Shown here: positions 9,975 through 18,971 of the stretch, in pieces
Layout: the number at the start of each line of letters is the position of its first letter
How positions within the stretch are numbered: position 1 is the first letter of the stretch
Origin: Pseudomonas mandelii
Lineage (GTDB): Bacteria; Pseudomonadota; Gammaproteobacteria; Pseudomonadales; Pseudomonadaceae
Direction: 5' to 3'
Assembly (NCBI RefSeq): GCF_024138395.1
Contig: NZ_JAMYDU010000001.1
Span: 667,892 to 731,891, forward strand
DNA length: 64,000 nucleotides
The notes under the pieces: generated by a model
The model's database searches: none
What the model was told of the DNA's origin: nothing
Seen by the model: the letters and a program-made list of their open reading frames with translations, nothing else
Program-made: the position numbers and the translations under genes

Positions 9975-11051
9975 TTATTCGACGGACAGCGTCCGTGCAC
10001 CACGGCTGCCAACCACCATCAGCGACCCGTTGGCGGACTGAGTGGCGTCGGTCACCGGTGTCGGTGCCGGTTGCTGAACCAGATGCAATTGCGCGCCTGT
10101 GCCCTGGCTGACCAGCATCTGCCCGCCCTGGGTGAACAAGCGGTAGTTGCCACGGCCATCGACGAGGCCGGCGGTGATGCTGACGTGCAGGCCGGTGTTC
10201 AGCGGGGTCCAACTGAAACCGCCATCGGTGCTGCGCAGCACATTGCCGCGCAAGCCGTAGACGAGCGTTTCCCCGGGTTTGCCGAGCACACCGAAAAAAC
10301 TGCCCTGATAGGGTGTCTGCACGGCGGCGAACCGCTGTTGGGTGTCATCCCATTTGAGCAGCAGACCCTGCTCGCCAGCGATGTACAGCGCGTCCCCGGT
10401 GGAGGCGATGGCGTTGAGGTGAAAGCCCTGTGGGTTGTCGGTACGGTCCTGGAACGGTGTCCAGCTCTGGCCGCCGTCCTCGGTGCGCAGGATCAGGTTG
10501 AACACCCCGACCACATAGCCGAGACGGTCGTTGGCGAACCAGACATCGAGCAAGGGTTTGTCGGCGCCCTGCGCCACCAGGCGCTCACCTTCGGCGACCA
10601 GCAGTGGCCATTGTTCGTTGCCGGGTTCTGCACTGACCAACGCGCTGTAATGCTTGACCAGCAAGGCACCGATCTCGCGGCCGTCCAGTTGCTTGCGCCA
10701 GCTTGCGCCGGCGTCACGGCTGTGCAATACCACGCCGTCACCGCCCACCGCCCAGCCCTGGGTGGCGGAAGGAAAACTCACGGCATTGAGGTCGGCACTG
10801 ACCGGCACCGCTGCCTGTTGCCAGTGTTTGCCGGCGTCATCGGAAAACAGAATGTGGCCACGCTGCCCGACTGCAACCAGACGATCGCCGGCGCGGGCCA
10901 TGCCGGACAATGGGCTGTTGGCGGCCAAGGCACTGACTCTGGCTGGCAGATCCAGCACGTCGACGTAATCGGCCGCCTGGGTGATGCCCTGCGACAGGCA
11001 AAGCACAACGCCAAACGCCAGCTGCAAAATATTATTTTTATACGAACACAT
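9975..11051 (-). CDS. YCF48/BNR-repeat beta-propeller protein, exported
   Basis: 358 aa with an N-terminal signal (about residues 1-26, cleavage after GITQA). Repeats of the type LFSDDAGKHWQQ, LHSRDAGASWRK, LRTEDGGQSWTP and LRSTDGGFSWTP are BNR/YCF48 blades, giving a periplasmic propeller. Start 11051 is used because GAGGACGCAGT precedes it; the frame is open upstream to 11291 but that part lies in the DUF1329 end. It lies between the RND and DUF1329 genes and is probably an accessory assembly or binding factor for that transport system, which is inference. Confidence 0.85.
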   Translation of the reverse strand: MCSYKNNILQLAFGVVLCLSQGITQAADYVDVLDLPARVSALAANSPLSGMARAGDRLVAVGQRGHILFSDDAGKHWQQAAVPVSADLNAVSFPSATQGWAVGGDGVVLHSRDAGASWRKQLDGREIGALLVKHYSALVSAEPGNEQWPLLVAEGERLVAQGADKPLLDVWFANDRLGYVVGVFNLILRTEDGGQSWTPFQDRTDNPQGFHLNAIASTGDALYIAGEQGLLLKWDDTQQRFAAVQTPYQGSFFGVLGKPGETLVYGLRGNVLRSTDGGFSWTPLNTGLHVSITAGLVDGRGNYRLFTQGGQMLVSQGTGAQLHLVQQPAPTPVTDATQSANGSLMVVGSRGARTLSVE

Positions 11052-11175
11052 ACTGCGTCCTCTTCGGAAAACCGCCTCGGGGCACACATCCGTGTGCCAG
11101 ACGTTCAAACCAGGCGCACGCTTGGTCCCGCTACCTTGTGAGCAGAGGACCGTGCGGGCTTTTTTTGCGGTGGAC

Positions 11176-12534
11176 TTAGCGAATGCCGGCGCCGGCCAGG
11201 GACTCTGGCGACCACTGCGCCTTGGAAAGCGGATCGATGTACTTGATGCCGCCGTAAGGGCCCACCACACCGTTGATGTTGTAGGAGCCACCCACCAGGT
11301 CGTAGATCATGAACGGCGTGGAGTCCGGGATTTGCTTGTCGTAGCTCTGGCTGAGGAACGCGAAGGAGCCACGGTACAGCTGACCACGGGCGTCGTATTG
11401 GTCAGAGGCCAGAGCGGTCCAGCTGTCTTCATCGAGGTAGAAGCGACGCTTCTGATAGATGTGGCGGGCGCCGGCCTTGAGGTTGCCCTCCACTACCCAG
11501 ACCCGATGTTTTTCCCAGCGCACGTAATCCGGTGACAGGTGATTGGCGGTAGTCAGCGCCTTGGGGTCCTGGGCGTAGGTCAGCTTGTAAGTGTTGTAGG
11601 GCACGATCATTTCCTGCTTGCCCACCAGCTTCCAGTCGTAGCGGTCCAGCGCACCGTTGAACACGAAAACATCGTCGTAGGTGCCCGCGCCGGCGGTGCC
11701 GGGGTTAGGCGTGTCGTAAGCCAGGTTCGGTGCCAGCTTGACCCGACGCTGGCCCGGCAGGTATTGCCAGGCGCGGCGCGGTTGCTGCAATGGGTTGGCC
11801 GCGTCCTTGAGCATTATTGCTTCGCCGGCCCGGCGTGCCGGGCCGGTATAGGACAACTTCATCTGGTAGTAGACGTCGGCGCTGCTGATCGGCTGCGTGA
11901 GGTTCTCGTAGATCGGATAGGAAATGGATGCCTGCCCGGTGATCGCCAGACTCGCAATGCCGGCAGAATCGACGTTCCAGGAGTCGTACTTGGAGTTGAT
12001 GTTGACCCCCTGAAAACGCAACAGGAAGTTCCACATCGCCTCGTTGCCCGACTGCGGGATCGGGAACGGCACACCGGGCAGTACATTATCGATGGCCAAC
12101 CCACCCTCAAGGGACTTGGCCCCGGTGGCATTTTTTACCCCATTGTCCAACACAGCCTTGGGCAAAGAGACTGTACGGTGGGTCGGGTAGACATTGACGT
12201 GGAAGCTTGGGAAACGTTTGGCCAGTTCCGCCGTGGTTGCAGTGAGCAGGCCCTTGTACTGATCGACGTTTTTGCCATCGATCACCAGCAACGGTTTTTC
12301 GTTGGCGAAGGGGTCCGGCCGCATGCTGTCACCGGATTTGAAACTGGCCGGCGGCGTGGTCAAGCCACCGTCATAGGCGGGGATAGAACCATCAGCGTTC
12401 CCGGCCTTTTCGGCGCCCACCAGGGTCAGGCTGCTGCCCAATTTGGCAGCGTCCTGAGTTGAAACAGCGGCCTGTGCCTGGGCAGCAAGGGCCATGGCCA
12501 GCGAAGCGGCCAACACGGTTTTTACGCATTTCAT
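11176..12534 (-). CDS. DUF1329 (LolA-like fold) periplasmic protein
   Basis: 452 aa with a clear signal peptide ending AAQAQA. The body has the DUF1329 pattern (GSIPAYDGG, WNFLLRFQG, YLPGQRRVKLAP, YQKRRFYLDEDSW). The family has a LolA/LolB-like half-barrel suited to carrying lipids across the periplasm. Gap to the upstream DUF1302 gene is 41 bases, so they are co-transcribed. In related clusters the two proteins accompany an RND pump and act on hydrophobic substrates; the substrate here is unknown. Confidence 0.9.
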   Translation of the reverse strand: MKCVKTVLAASLAMALAAQAQAAVSTQDAAKLGSSLTLVGAEKAGNADGSIPAYDGGLTTPPASFKSGDSMRPDPFANEKPLLVIDGKNVDQYKGLLTATTAELAKRFPSFHVNVYPTHRTVSLPKAVLDNGVKNATGAKSLEGGLAIDNVLPGVPFPIPQSGNEAMWNFLLRFQGVNINSKYDSWNVDSAGIASLAITGQASISYPIYENLTQPISSADVYYQMKLSYTGPARRAGEAIMLKDAANPLQQPRRAWQYLPGQRRVKLAPNLAYDTPNPGTAGAGTYDDVFVFNGALDRYDWKLVGKQEMIVPYNTYKLTYAQDPKALTTANHLSPDYVRWEKHRVWVVEGNLKAGARHIYQKRRFYLDEDSWTALASDQYDARGQLYRGSFAFLSQSYDKQIPDSTPFMIYDLVGGSYNINGVVGPYGGIKYIDPLSKAQWSPESLAGAGIR

Positions 12535-12575
12535 CTTGTTATTCTCCTGCTTGCATTGAGCAAATCAGTGGTGAA

Positions 12576-14588
12576 TCAAAAAGTGGTTTTCATCGTCAGG
12601 TAAACGGCGCCACGGTCCTCAGTCGTGGCACCACCCCCAGAGAAGGCCGAGTAGCCGCCGCCGTAACAGGCGTAGTTTTCATTGCCGCTAAAGGCATTGG
12701 GTGTGGAGCCGTCACCGCTGCCGGCATTGGCGGCGCCGGTGCTCAAACCGCTGGTGTCGCACTTGTCGGTCTTGCCGAAGGAATCCACGTACTTCAGGTC
12801 GACGAAGTATTTGTTGTACACAACGGCCCCCACGCCCACGGCATAGTTGCCGGTGTTTTTGGCACCGCCACCGGACACCGGTGACACGCCATCAAGACCG
12901 ACGTTGATCGACATCGGTGCGTTGAGATCGACCCCCGGGAACACCTGGTACCAGGTCGGTGTGAAGTTGACCGCGATACCCCAGTTGTCCCGGGTCGGCT
13001 GGTCGATGCCGCGATAGGTGTCCTTGCCCTTGTAGAGCGCTTCGTTCTTGCTATCGAGCTTGAGCAAGTTGCTGTAGTACAACTCGGCGAGCAGGCTGGC
13101 CGAATCGAACACCGGTGTTTTCGGGAAGGTCATCAGGCCGTTGAGCGTCCAGTGCAACGTGTCACCGGTGGCGCTCATGCTGTCGCCCTTTTGCGGGGTG
13201 TCATAGATCACACCGGTGGCCGCCGTGCGGGCCGGCAACAACCCAAGACCTGCGCCCAAACCCCGCGGCCCTGTCGAGCTGACAACCGCGGGAATACTGG
13301 CCAGCGGCATGTTGTGCCGAATGTTCAGGTCCGAACCGACGCTGATACCGCCCACATCCTTGGACAAACTCAGGCCGACGATCTTGATGTTGTCGGCATA
13401 GGCCAATTGATAGGTGCTGGTGCTCAACGAATTGAGGGTGTTGACCACCGCAGGCACCATGCCGGCAGGCGGGGTGCCGTTGGGATTGGCCGAAGTCAGG
13501 CCGGTGGTGTTCAACCAGGCTTGCGGCAGGATCTCTGAGGTTTCGCGGTAATAAACGCCGAGGGTGCCATCCAGCCAGGCTGGCGACCACTTGGCCATCA
13601 CGCCCCAATCTCCGCGCTTGTCCGGCGTCAGGTCGTGACCGCGACGCACATTGGTCAGCCCATTGCACGGTGCCAGACCACAACCCAGTGGACTGCCCGG
13701 CACCACGCCATTGGTGTTGCCCAGCAGGAACGACTGCGCACCGAAGCCGACCAGATCGGAACCACCATAGTAAGTACCGGCTTCAGGCAGGCGGGCGGCA
13801 TCCCAATCGAGGAAATACTGAGCGCCCACAGTCAATTCGGGATTGACGGTGAACGACATCGACAACTGGTTACGCGGAACGAACAGCTCCTTGGCTTCAG
13901 TTCCCGGCGACGCGGCGAGTTTGGCCAGGTCGAGGCCCGACTGACCGTAGCTGATCGAGTGCACCGGGTTCAGGATGGTTTCACCCCAGAACACGTTGTG
14001 CTGACCGACCTTGACGCTCAACAGCGACTCCTCGCCCACTTCAGTGCTGTAGAACACGAAGGCATCGAGAATTTCGCCGGATGGACCGGTGTAGTAACGC
14101 TGGGCGTAGTTGCTCAGGTGCGGGCTGCCATTGCCGACATTGTCGCCGGTGACCCCGGCCAGGCGCGGATCGTTGGCGACCAGACCCGACCTTGCGTCAT
14201 TGCCATTGACGAACGGGTTGGAATTGGAACCGGTGTTCTCGTACGCCTTGTCGTACCAACTGGCGGCACTGACGCGAAAGCCCATGTGGTTCTGGTAAAC
14301 CACATCCATCTCGGTCAACAGGTCAACGCGGTTGGTGATGTTGGTCCCGGCCTTGCGGAAGTTGTAATCGCCATCGTTGTTGTTCGGTGTCGCCAACATG
14401 CGCTTGTCGGCGCTTTCGGTGCGTACGCCGTAGTTGTACTTCACAGTGTTGTCAAAACGCACGGTCCAGTCCGGGTTACCGGTGTCGAATTCGACCGCAT
14501 GGGCAACCGGCATGGCGGCGACCAGAATGGCCGAGGCCAACAAGGTGTAACGCGAGGGTGCGAACCCGTGACTCTTATTGTTGTGCAT
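12576..14588 (-). CDS. DUF1302 outer-membrane beta-barrel protein
   Basis: 670 aa with a signal peptide (ends PVAHA) and alternating amphipathic strands rich in Tyr, Gly and Asn, ending in a terminal Phe (LTMKTTF), the usual outer-membrane insertion signal. DUF1302 proteins are porin-like and often encoded with DUF1329. It is probably the first gene of the leftward operon running to 3970 and the likely outer-membrane entry point for its hydrophobic substrate, which is inference. Confidence 0.9.
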   Translation of the reverse strand: MHNNKSHGFAPSRYTLLASAILVAAMPVAHAVEFDTGNPDWTVRFDNTVKYNYGVRTESADKRMLATPNNNDGDYNFRKAGTNITNRVDLLTEMDVVYQNHMGFRVSAASWYDKAYENTGSNSNPFVNGNDARSGLVANDPRLAGVTGDNVGNGSPHLSNYAQRYYTGPSGEILDAFVFYSTEVGEESLLSVKVGQHNVFWGETILNPVHSISYGQSGLDLAKLAASPGTEAKELFVPRNQLSMSFTVNPELTVGAQYFLDWDAARLPEAGTYYGGSDLVGFGAQSFLLGNTNGVVPGSPLGCGLAPCNGLTNVRRGHDLTPDKRGDWGVMAKWSPAWLDGTLGVYYRETSEILPQAWLNTTGLTSANPNGTPPAGMVPAVVNTLNSLSTSTYQLAYADNIKIVGLSLSKDVGGISVGSDLNIRHNMPLASIPAVVSSTGPRGLGAGLGLLPARTAATGVIYDTPQKGDSMSATGDTLHWTLNGLMTFPKTPVFDSASLLAELYYSNLLKLDSKNEALYKGKDTYRGIDQPTRDNWGIAVNFTPTWYQVFPGVDLNAPMSINVGLDGVSPVSGGGAKNTGNYAVGVGAVVYNKYFVDLKYVDSFGKTDKCDTSGLSTGAANAGSGDGSTPNAFSGNENYACYGGGYSAFSGGGATTEDRGAVYLTMKTTF

Positions 14589-14715
14589 TGCGTTGTCTCC
14601 GCCTTTTTGTATTTGTTTTAAGCGCAGCCGCCCTCGCGCACCCTCTTGTTCCAGGGGTTTGCGTTTTCAGGAGTGAGGGCAAATGCCGGATGGATGCGGC
14701 CAACCGGCGCCTGAA

Positions 14716-15282
14716 TTAGCGATCCAGTTCCAGGATGAATGCTTCGGCGTGCGGCCAGTGGCCAAACCCTGCAGCCGGATTGAGATGACCCACGTCGCCC
14801 ACGTTGAGCAGTTCGCTGCCCCAGCCTTCAGCCAGGCGAGTGACAGCGTCCAGGCTGGCGAGGTGGTCGTTGGTACTGGCAACCACCAGACTGCGGAACG
14901 GCAGTGGTCTTTTTGGTAGAGGATTCCAACCCTGGGTGCGCAGGGTTTCAGCGGATGGGTAGCCTTGCGGCCAATCAGCATCGAGATCCGGAGGCGTGGC
15001 CAGCAGCGCGCCCTTGATCGGACGACTGTGCTGCGCAGCCCAGTGCGCGACCATCAACACGCCAGCACTGTGGGCTACCAGAATCACCGGCCCGTCGATC
15101 TGCTCCAGCGCGTGCTGGATCGCTTCGACCCGCTTGGCGCAATCGAGCTTGTCGGTTTCCAGCGGCGGCACACTGCGCACCTTGCACAGCCTGGCTTCAA
15201 GCAGCGTTTGCCAATGTTCGGCAACGTGCTCACGCAGGCCCGGTACGATCAGAACGGTTGCGGCAGTTTGCAGTTTGTCCAC
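14716..15282 (-). CDS. RBBP9/YdeN-family alpha/beta serine hydrolase
   Basis: 188 aa, full length for the small RBBP9/YdeN hydrolases. Nucleophile Ser is in VAHSAG (about residue 72), acid in STNDHLAS (about 137), and His in VGHLNPAAGFG (about 166). A GTG start at 15282 is preceded by AAGGTG. Predicted cytoplasmic esterase of unknown substrate. It is 127 bases upstream of the DUF1302 gene and may be separately transcribed. Confidence 0.88.
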   Translation of the reverse strand: MDKLQTAATVLIVPGLREHVAEHWQTLLEARLCKVRSVPPLETDKLDCAKRVEAIQHALEQIDGPVILVAHSAGVLMVAHWAAQHSRPIKGALLATPPDLDADWPQGYPSAETLRTQGWNPLPKRPLPFRSLVVASTNDHLASLDAVTRLAEGWGSELLNVGDVGHLNPAAGFGHWPHAEAFILELDR

Positions 15283-15638
15283 TTCAACACCTTCGCTTTC
15301 TCGATGACTCGACTGGCTCTATCGCCAGGGGCTTTTTGTAGGACTGACATTAAAGAGCGCCCACCCCGGGCGCTTTTCATTGGACGTCAGGCACTTTTCT
15401 TTTCATGACAGATTTCCCGGTGTTTGGCGTGCCGCGACCATTGGTCGAAAATCCCCGCAGCTTCTCTGCGGGTCACTGTAATCAATGGGTGAGCGTCGAT
15501 TGCTCGACGACAACGGAGGTGATTCTGGACAGAATCGGGCGAGCGCCCTCGATAACGTCACAACTGTTCAATTGCTGATGTGCTGGATATAGTCGCCACG
15601 CTCATCTGAATCGCAACCGGCCCAGGAAAGACCTTCGC
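15283..15638. other. 356-base divergent gap with two hairpins, no gene seen
   Basis: This gap separates the leftward hydrolase from the rightward AraC gene. It holds AGCGCCC/GGGCGCT at 15355-15372 followed by TTTT on the + strand, a terminator-like hairpin, and CCCGCAG/CTGCGGG near 15452-15471. There is no supportable ORF. A terminator inside a divergent promoter region hints at a short transcript, but no promoter could be assigned. Confidence 0.4.
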
Positions 15639-16691
15639 ATGCCCAAGCTTGTTCGCGCCGCCGTCTTGACCAACTATCTGGAGGTCACCCAGTACCTGGG
15701 GTTCAACCCGCGCGACGTGCTGGCAGGCGTCGGCCTGAGCAAAGCGCTGCTGCAAGCGCCCGAACACCGTATTCCCATTGATGCCGCCGTACGCCTGCTG
15801 GAAGATTCGGCCGCCGCCAGTGGCTGCCAGAGCTTCGGCCTGAGCATGGCCGAGTCGCGCCAGCTCTCGGACTTCGGAGTGGTCAGCCTGCTGCTCAGCC
15901 ACCAGCGAACGCTGCGTGATGCCTTGCAGGTCGTGGTGCATTACCGGCATCTGATGAACGATTCGCTGGCCATCTTCATTGAAGAGGCCGGCAAGATGGT
16001 GATTATTCGCGAGGAGGTGGTCACCGAGTCGCCGATGCCCAGTCGACAAGCCACCGAACTGGCCATTGGGGTGATGTTCCGCCTGTGCGCCGCGCTGCTC
16101 GGCACCCACTGGCACCCCTACAGCGTCAACTTCACGCACCAGCCTCCCGACAACCTGCAACTGCATCGCCGCCTGTTCGGCTCCACGCTGGAATTCGGCA
16201 GCGAGTTCAATGGCATTGTCTGCTCCGACGCCAGCCTCGATCTGACCAACCCCAATGCCGACCCGGCCATGGCGCGCTATGCGCAGAGTTACCTCGACTC
16301 GCTGCTGAGCCACGAAGGTCCCTCGATGCTGTTCGAGGTGCGCAAAGCCATCTACCTGCTGCTGCCGATGGGACGCGCCACCATCGAGCAGATCGCCCAG
16401 ACCCAGGGCATGAACGTACGCACCCTGCAACGTCGCCTGAAAGATGACGGCTGCGCCTTCAACGACCTGATCAACGACGTGCGCCGCGACCTGGTGTTGC
16501 GCTATCTGGAAAACCCGAATTACTCGTTGGGGCGGATCGCTGACATGCTCGGCTATTCGATGGCGAGTTCCTTCACACGCTGGTTCATCACCCAGTTCGG
16601 CATGCCGCCCGCGGCATGGCGCAGCGCGCAAAAGCACACCATCAAAGCACCGCCGGACTTGACCACCCTGCCCGGATCCAGCGAGCCCTGA
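15639..16691 (+). CDS. AraC-family regulator with N-terminal PF12625-type domain
   Basis: 350 aa. The N-terminal two thirds match the arabinose-binding-like domain of OruR-type regulators (LTNYLEVTQYLGFNPRDVL, YRHLMNDSL). The C-terminal HTH_18 has MNVRTLQRRLKDDGCAF and IADMLGYSMASSFTRWF. AGGAAAGACC precedes the ATG. Its position beside the DUF1302-to-acyl-CoA-synthetase block makes it the most likely regulator of that block, in response to its substrate; this is inference. Confidence 0.88.
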   Translation: MPKLVRAAVLTNYLEVTQYLGFNPRDVLAGVGLSKALLQAPEHRIPIDAAVRLLEDSAAASGCQSFGLSMAESRQLSDFGVVSLLLSHQRTLRDALQVVVHYRHLMNDSLAIFIEEAGKMVIIREEVVTESPMPSRQATELAIGVMFRLCAALLGTHWHPYSVNFTHQPPDNLQLHRRLFGSTLEFGSEFNGIVCSDASLDLTNPNADPAMARYAQSYLDSLLSHEGPSMLFEVRKAIYLLLPMGRATIEQIAQTQGMNVRTLQRRLKDDGCAFNDLINDVRRDLVLRYLENPNYSLGRIADMLGYSMASSFTRWFITQFGMPPAAWRSAQKHTIKAPPDLTTLPGSSEP

Positions 16692-16802
16692 ACCGGACGC
16701 AACAGATGCGGTGCATGCAAAAAAAAGCGGCGACTGCTGGTACAGTCGCCGCAAAGAACCGGTATCTGTGACACCGGCCGAGGAGTCAACGCAGTGCGGC
16801 CC

Positions 16803-16943
16803 TGTAGCAGCTGCCGAGCCCGCGAGGCTGCGTTCGGCTGCGAAGCAGTCGTAAAACCATGCAACGCGGTGTGTCAGTCAACCCGCGCATACCGGATTTG
16901 CGAGGACTTCGTCCTCGAACGCAGGCTGCGCCAGCTGCTACAA
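16803..16943. repeat. Second large inverted repeat of the GTAGCAGCTG family
   Basis: Arm 16803-16857 (GTAGCAGCTGCCGAGCCCGC ... GCAGTCGTAAAA) and arm 16900-16943 (ending GCCAGCTGCTACAAA) are imperfect complements of each other and of the element at 3727-3860. The inner GAGGACTTCGTCCTC is a small perfect hairpin. It fills the gap between the AraC gene and the convergent YeiH gene. Confidence 0.7.
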
Positions 16944-16978
16944 AAAAAGTGCGCCGCAGCCAGTATTTTTTTACGGTC

Positions 16979-17989
16979 TTACAGCCCCCAGCGCAGCAAC
17001 AGCAGCACCAGCACGACAAGGAATACCGTCTCCCCCACCATCAACAGAATGGGTTTGATGCCGACAGCCGCCAACTCCTTGAGCTGGGTCTTCATGCCCA
17101 GGGCGCTGATGGAAACCACCAGGCACCAGCGCGACAGTTCGTTGACCGATCCCTGCACCACCGGGGCCACCCAGCCGGTGCTGTTGATACAGGCCAGAAT
17201 CAGAAACCCGACGGCGAACCAGGGCAGCAGCGGCGGTCGTTTGCCAGCCGGATCGGCGCCCTGCAGGCGGGTAATCATGGCGGCGCAGACGATCACCGGC
17301 AGCAGCATGGCAACCCGCATCAACTTGACCACCGTCGCGGTATCACCGGTCTCGGTCGACATGCTGTAACCGGCACCGACCACCTGGGCCACATCGTGGA
17401 TGGTGGCGCCGAGGAACACGCCCGCCACTTGCGGCGACAACGACAGCCAGTTGGCAATCATCGGGTACAGGATCATCGCGAGGGTCGACAGCGCCGACAC
17501 GCCGATCACCGTGAATAACGTCGCGCGTTCTTTCTGCGGATGGTTCGGCAATGCCGCCGCCAGCGCCAACGCGGCCGACGCACCACAAATCGCAGTGGCC
17601 CCACCGGTGAGCATGCCGAACAAACGCTGGAATCCCAGGGCCTTGGCCGCGATCACCGAGACGCCGATCGTCACCACCACCACAATCACCACCAGTGCCA
17701 CAGGCTTCCAGCCCAGCGCAGCCATCTGTTCGAGGGTGATGCGCATGCCCAGCAACGCCACACCGATGCGCAACACGGTGCGTGCGGTGAACTCGATGCC
17801 GGCCTTGCAGACGCCGTCACCGGCCAGGAAGTTCAGCGCCATGCCCAACAGCAAGGCAAACAGCATCACCGGCGCACCGTAATGCTCGGACAAAAAGGAC
17901 GCAGCCGCCGCCACGATCAGACTGACGACAAAACCCGGCGCCAGTTCGCGCGTTCGGCTATGGATACGGGTGAGAGCGATAGTGCTCAT
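16979..17989 (-). CDS. YeiH/UPF0324 membrane protein, putative anion (sulfite/sulfate) exporter
   Basis: 336 aa, ten or so hydrophobic helices, with the family motif GGATAICGASAALA near residue 145 and GATIHDVAQVVGAG near 205. UPF0324 (PF03601) proteins include exporters proposed for sulfate/sulfite in sulfonate degraders. The ATG overlaps the stop of the Rieske gene as ATGA, with CGAGGAGTC upstream; the longer frame to 18184 lies inside the Rieske gene. Last gene of a seven-gene leftward operon. A sulfonate-linked role would fit the TauD-type enzyme of the operon but is speculative. Confidence 0.85.
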   Translation of the reverse strand: MSTIALTRIHSRTRELAPGFVVSLIVAAAASFLSEHYGAPVMLFALLLGMALNFLAGDGVCKAGIEFTARTVLRIGVALLGMRITLEQMAALGWKPVALVVIVVVVTIGVSVIAAKALGFQRLFGMLTGGATAICGASAALALAAALPNHPQKERATLFTVIGVSALSTLAMILYPMIANWLSLSPQVAGVFLGATIHDVAQVVGAGYSMSTETGDTATVVKLMRVAMLLPVIVCAAMITRLQGADPAGKRPPLLPWFAVGFLILACINSTGWVAPVVQGSVNELSRWCLVVSISALGMKTQLKELAAVGIKPILLMVGETVFLVVLVLLLLRWGL

Positions 17990-18312
17990 GGCACGGACTC
18001 CTCGGGAACGATGACGATGAATGCCTGGCCGTCGATGATCTCGACCGGGTAGTTGGCGACTTTGAGCTGGGTTGAATTGAGCAAGTAACCACTTCGCAAA
18101 TCGAAGCGCAGGCCATGGGCGCAGCACTGAATCACTCGCCCCTCGAGGCGTCCGCCACACAGCGAAGCGCCCTGATGCGGACAACTGTCGTCGATGGCGA
18201 ACAGGTCACCGTCGACGTTGAATAGCGCCAGGCTTTTGCCATCGAATTCGAACAGCGCACGACCACCGGCCTGCGGGAGTTTTCCGGCAGGCACGGGGAT
18301 ACGAAGACTCAT
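17986..18312 (-). CDS. Rieske [2Fe-2S] ferredoxin-like protein
   Basis: 108 aa, a single Rieske domain. Cluster ligands are in CPHQGASL (about residue 44) and CCAHGLRFD (about residue 63), giving the C-X-H...C-X2-H pattern. Small soluble electron carrier, or the ferredoxin part of an oxygenase. No Rieske oxygenase alpha subunit is in the window, so its partner is unknown. It overlaps both neighbours by four bases (ATGA), so translation is coupled. Confidence 0.9.
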   Translation of the reverse strand: MSLRIPVPAGKLPQAGGRALFEFDGKSLALFNVDGDLFAIDDSCPHQGASLCGGRLEGRVIQCCAHGLRFDLRSGYLLNSTQLKVANYPVEIIDGQAFIVIVPEESVP

Positions 18313-18971
18313 ACCGGTTGCCGCTCACGGGCACTTTCTTTCAGGGCTTCGCTCATGGCACTTAGTAACGCTTCGGCAGGCTGCGCGCCCACCATCGTCA
18401 TCCGCCGGTCGAACTGAAAGCTCGGCACGCCGCTGGCGCCACCGGGGATTCCGTCAAAGGGACTGGCGTCACCCTTCAGGCAGTCGGCCACAGCTTCTGC
18501 ATCAATGCCGCAGGACCTGGCAATGGCGAGCAAGGTCTCACGGCAACCGAGGTCTTCGCCCTTCTGGAAATAAGCGGCGAACAGACGCTCGAGCAAGGCG
18601 TCACGCCGGGCAGGATTGCCCAGTACGCTGACACGCTCCAGCAGCCGATGGGCGTCTGCGGTATTGGGCATGGTGGCGATGCGGCTGAAGTCGATGGACA
18701 CCCCCACTGCCTTGGCGGCCTGCTGCACCTGGGCCTGCCGCATGGCTACAGCGTCGGCATTGCCCAGACGCTTGCGATAGAAATCGGCGAAAGGTTCACC
18801 TTCTACCGGCAACTGCGGCAGCAACTGCACGCCATGCCACACCGTGGTGATCTGCACATCCGGTTGGCGACTGCGAAACTGTACCTGCGCATGCTCCAAT
18901 TGGCGTTTGCCGATCAGGCACCAGGGGCAGATGAAATCGAAAAACACATCAATACGTAAACGACGACTCAC
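18309..18971 (-). CDS. DsbA-family oxidoreductase (FrnE/HCCA isomerase-like)
   Basis: 220 aa, thioredoxin fold with CPWC at about residue 15 near the N-terminus and no signal peptide, so cytoplasmic. This matches the FrnE/2-hydroxychromene-2-carboxylate isomerase-related DsbA class, which contains thiol oxidoreductases and glutathione-dependent isomerases. GVPSF near residue 182 carries the conserved cis-Pro. A GTG start overlaps the MFS stop (GTGA). Within the catabolic operon it may isomerise or reduce an intermediate; function unproven. Confidence 0.85.
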   Translation of the reverse strand: MSRRLRIDVFFDFICPWCLIGKRQLEHAQVQFRSRQPDVQITTVWHGVQLLPQLPVEGEPFADFYRKRLGNADAVAMRQAQVQQAAKAVGVSIDFSRIATMPNTADAHRLLERVSVLGNPARRDALLERLFAAYFQKGEDLGCRETLLAIARSCGIDAEAVADCLKGDASPFDGIPGGASGVPSFQFDRRMTMVGAQPAEALLSAMSEALKESARERQPV

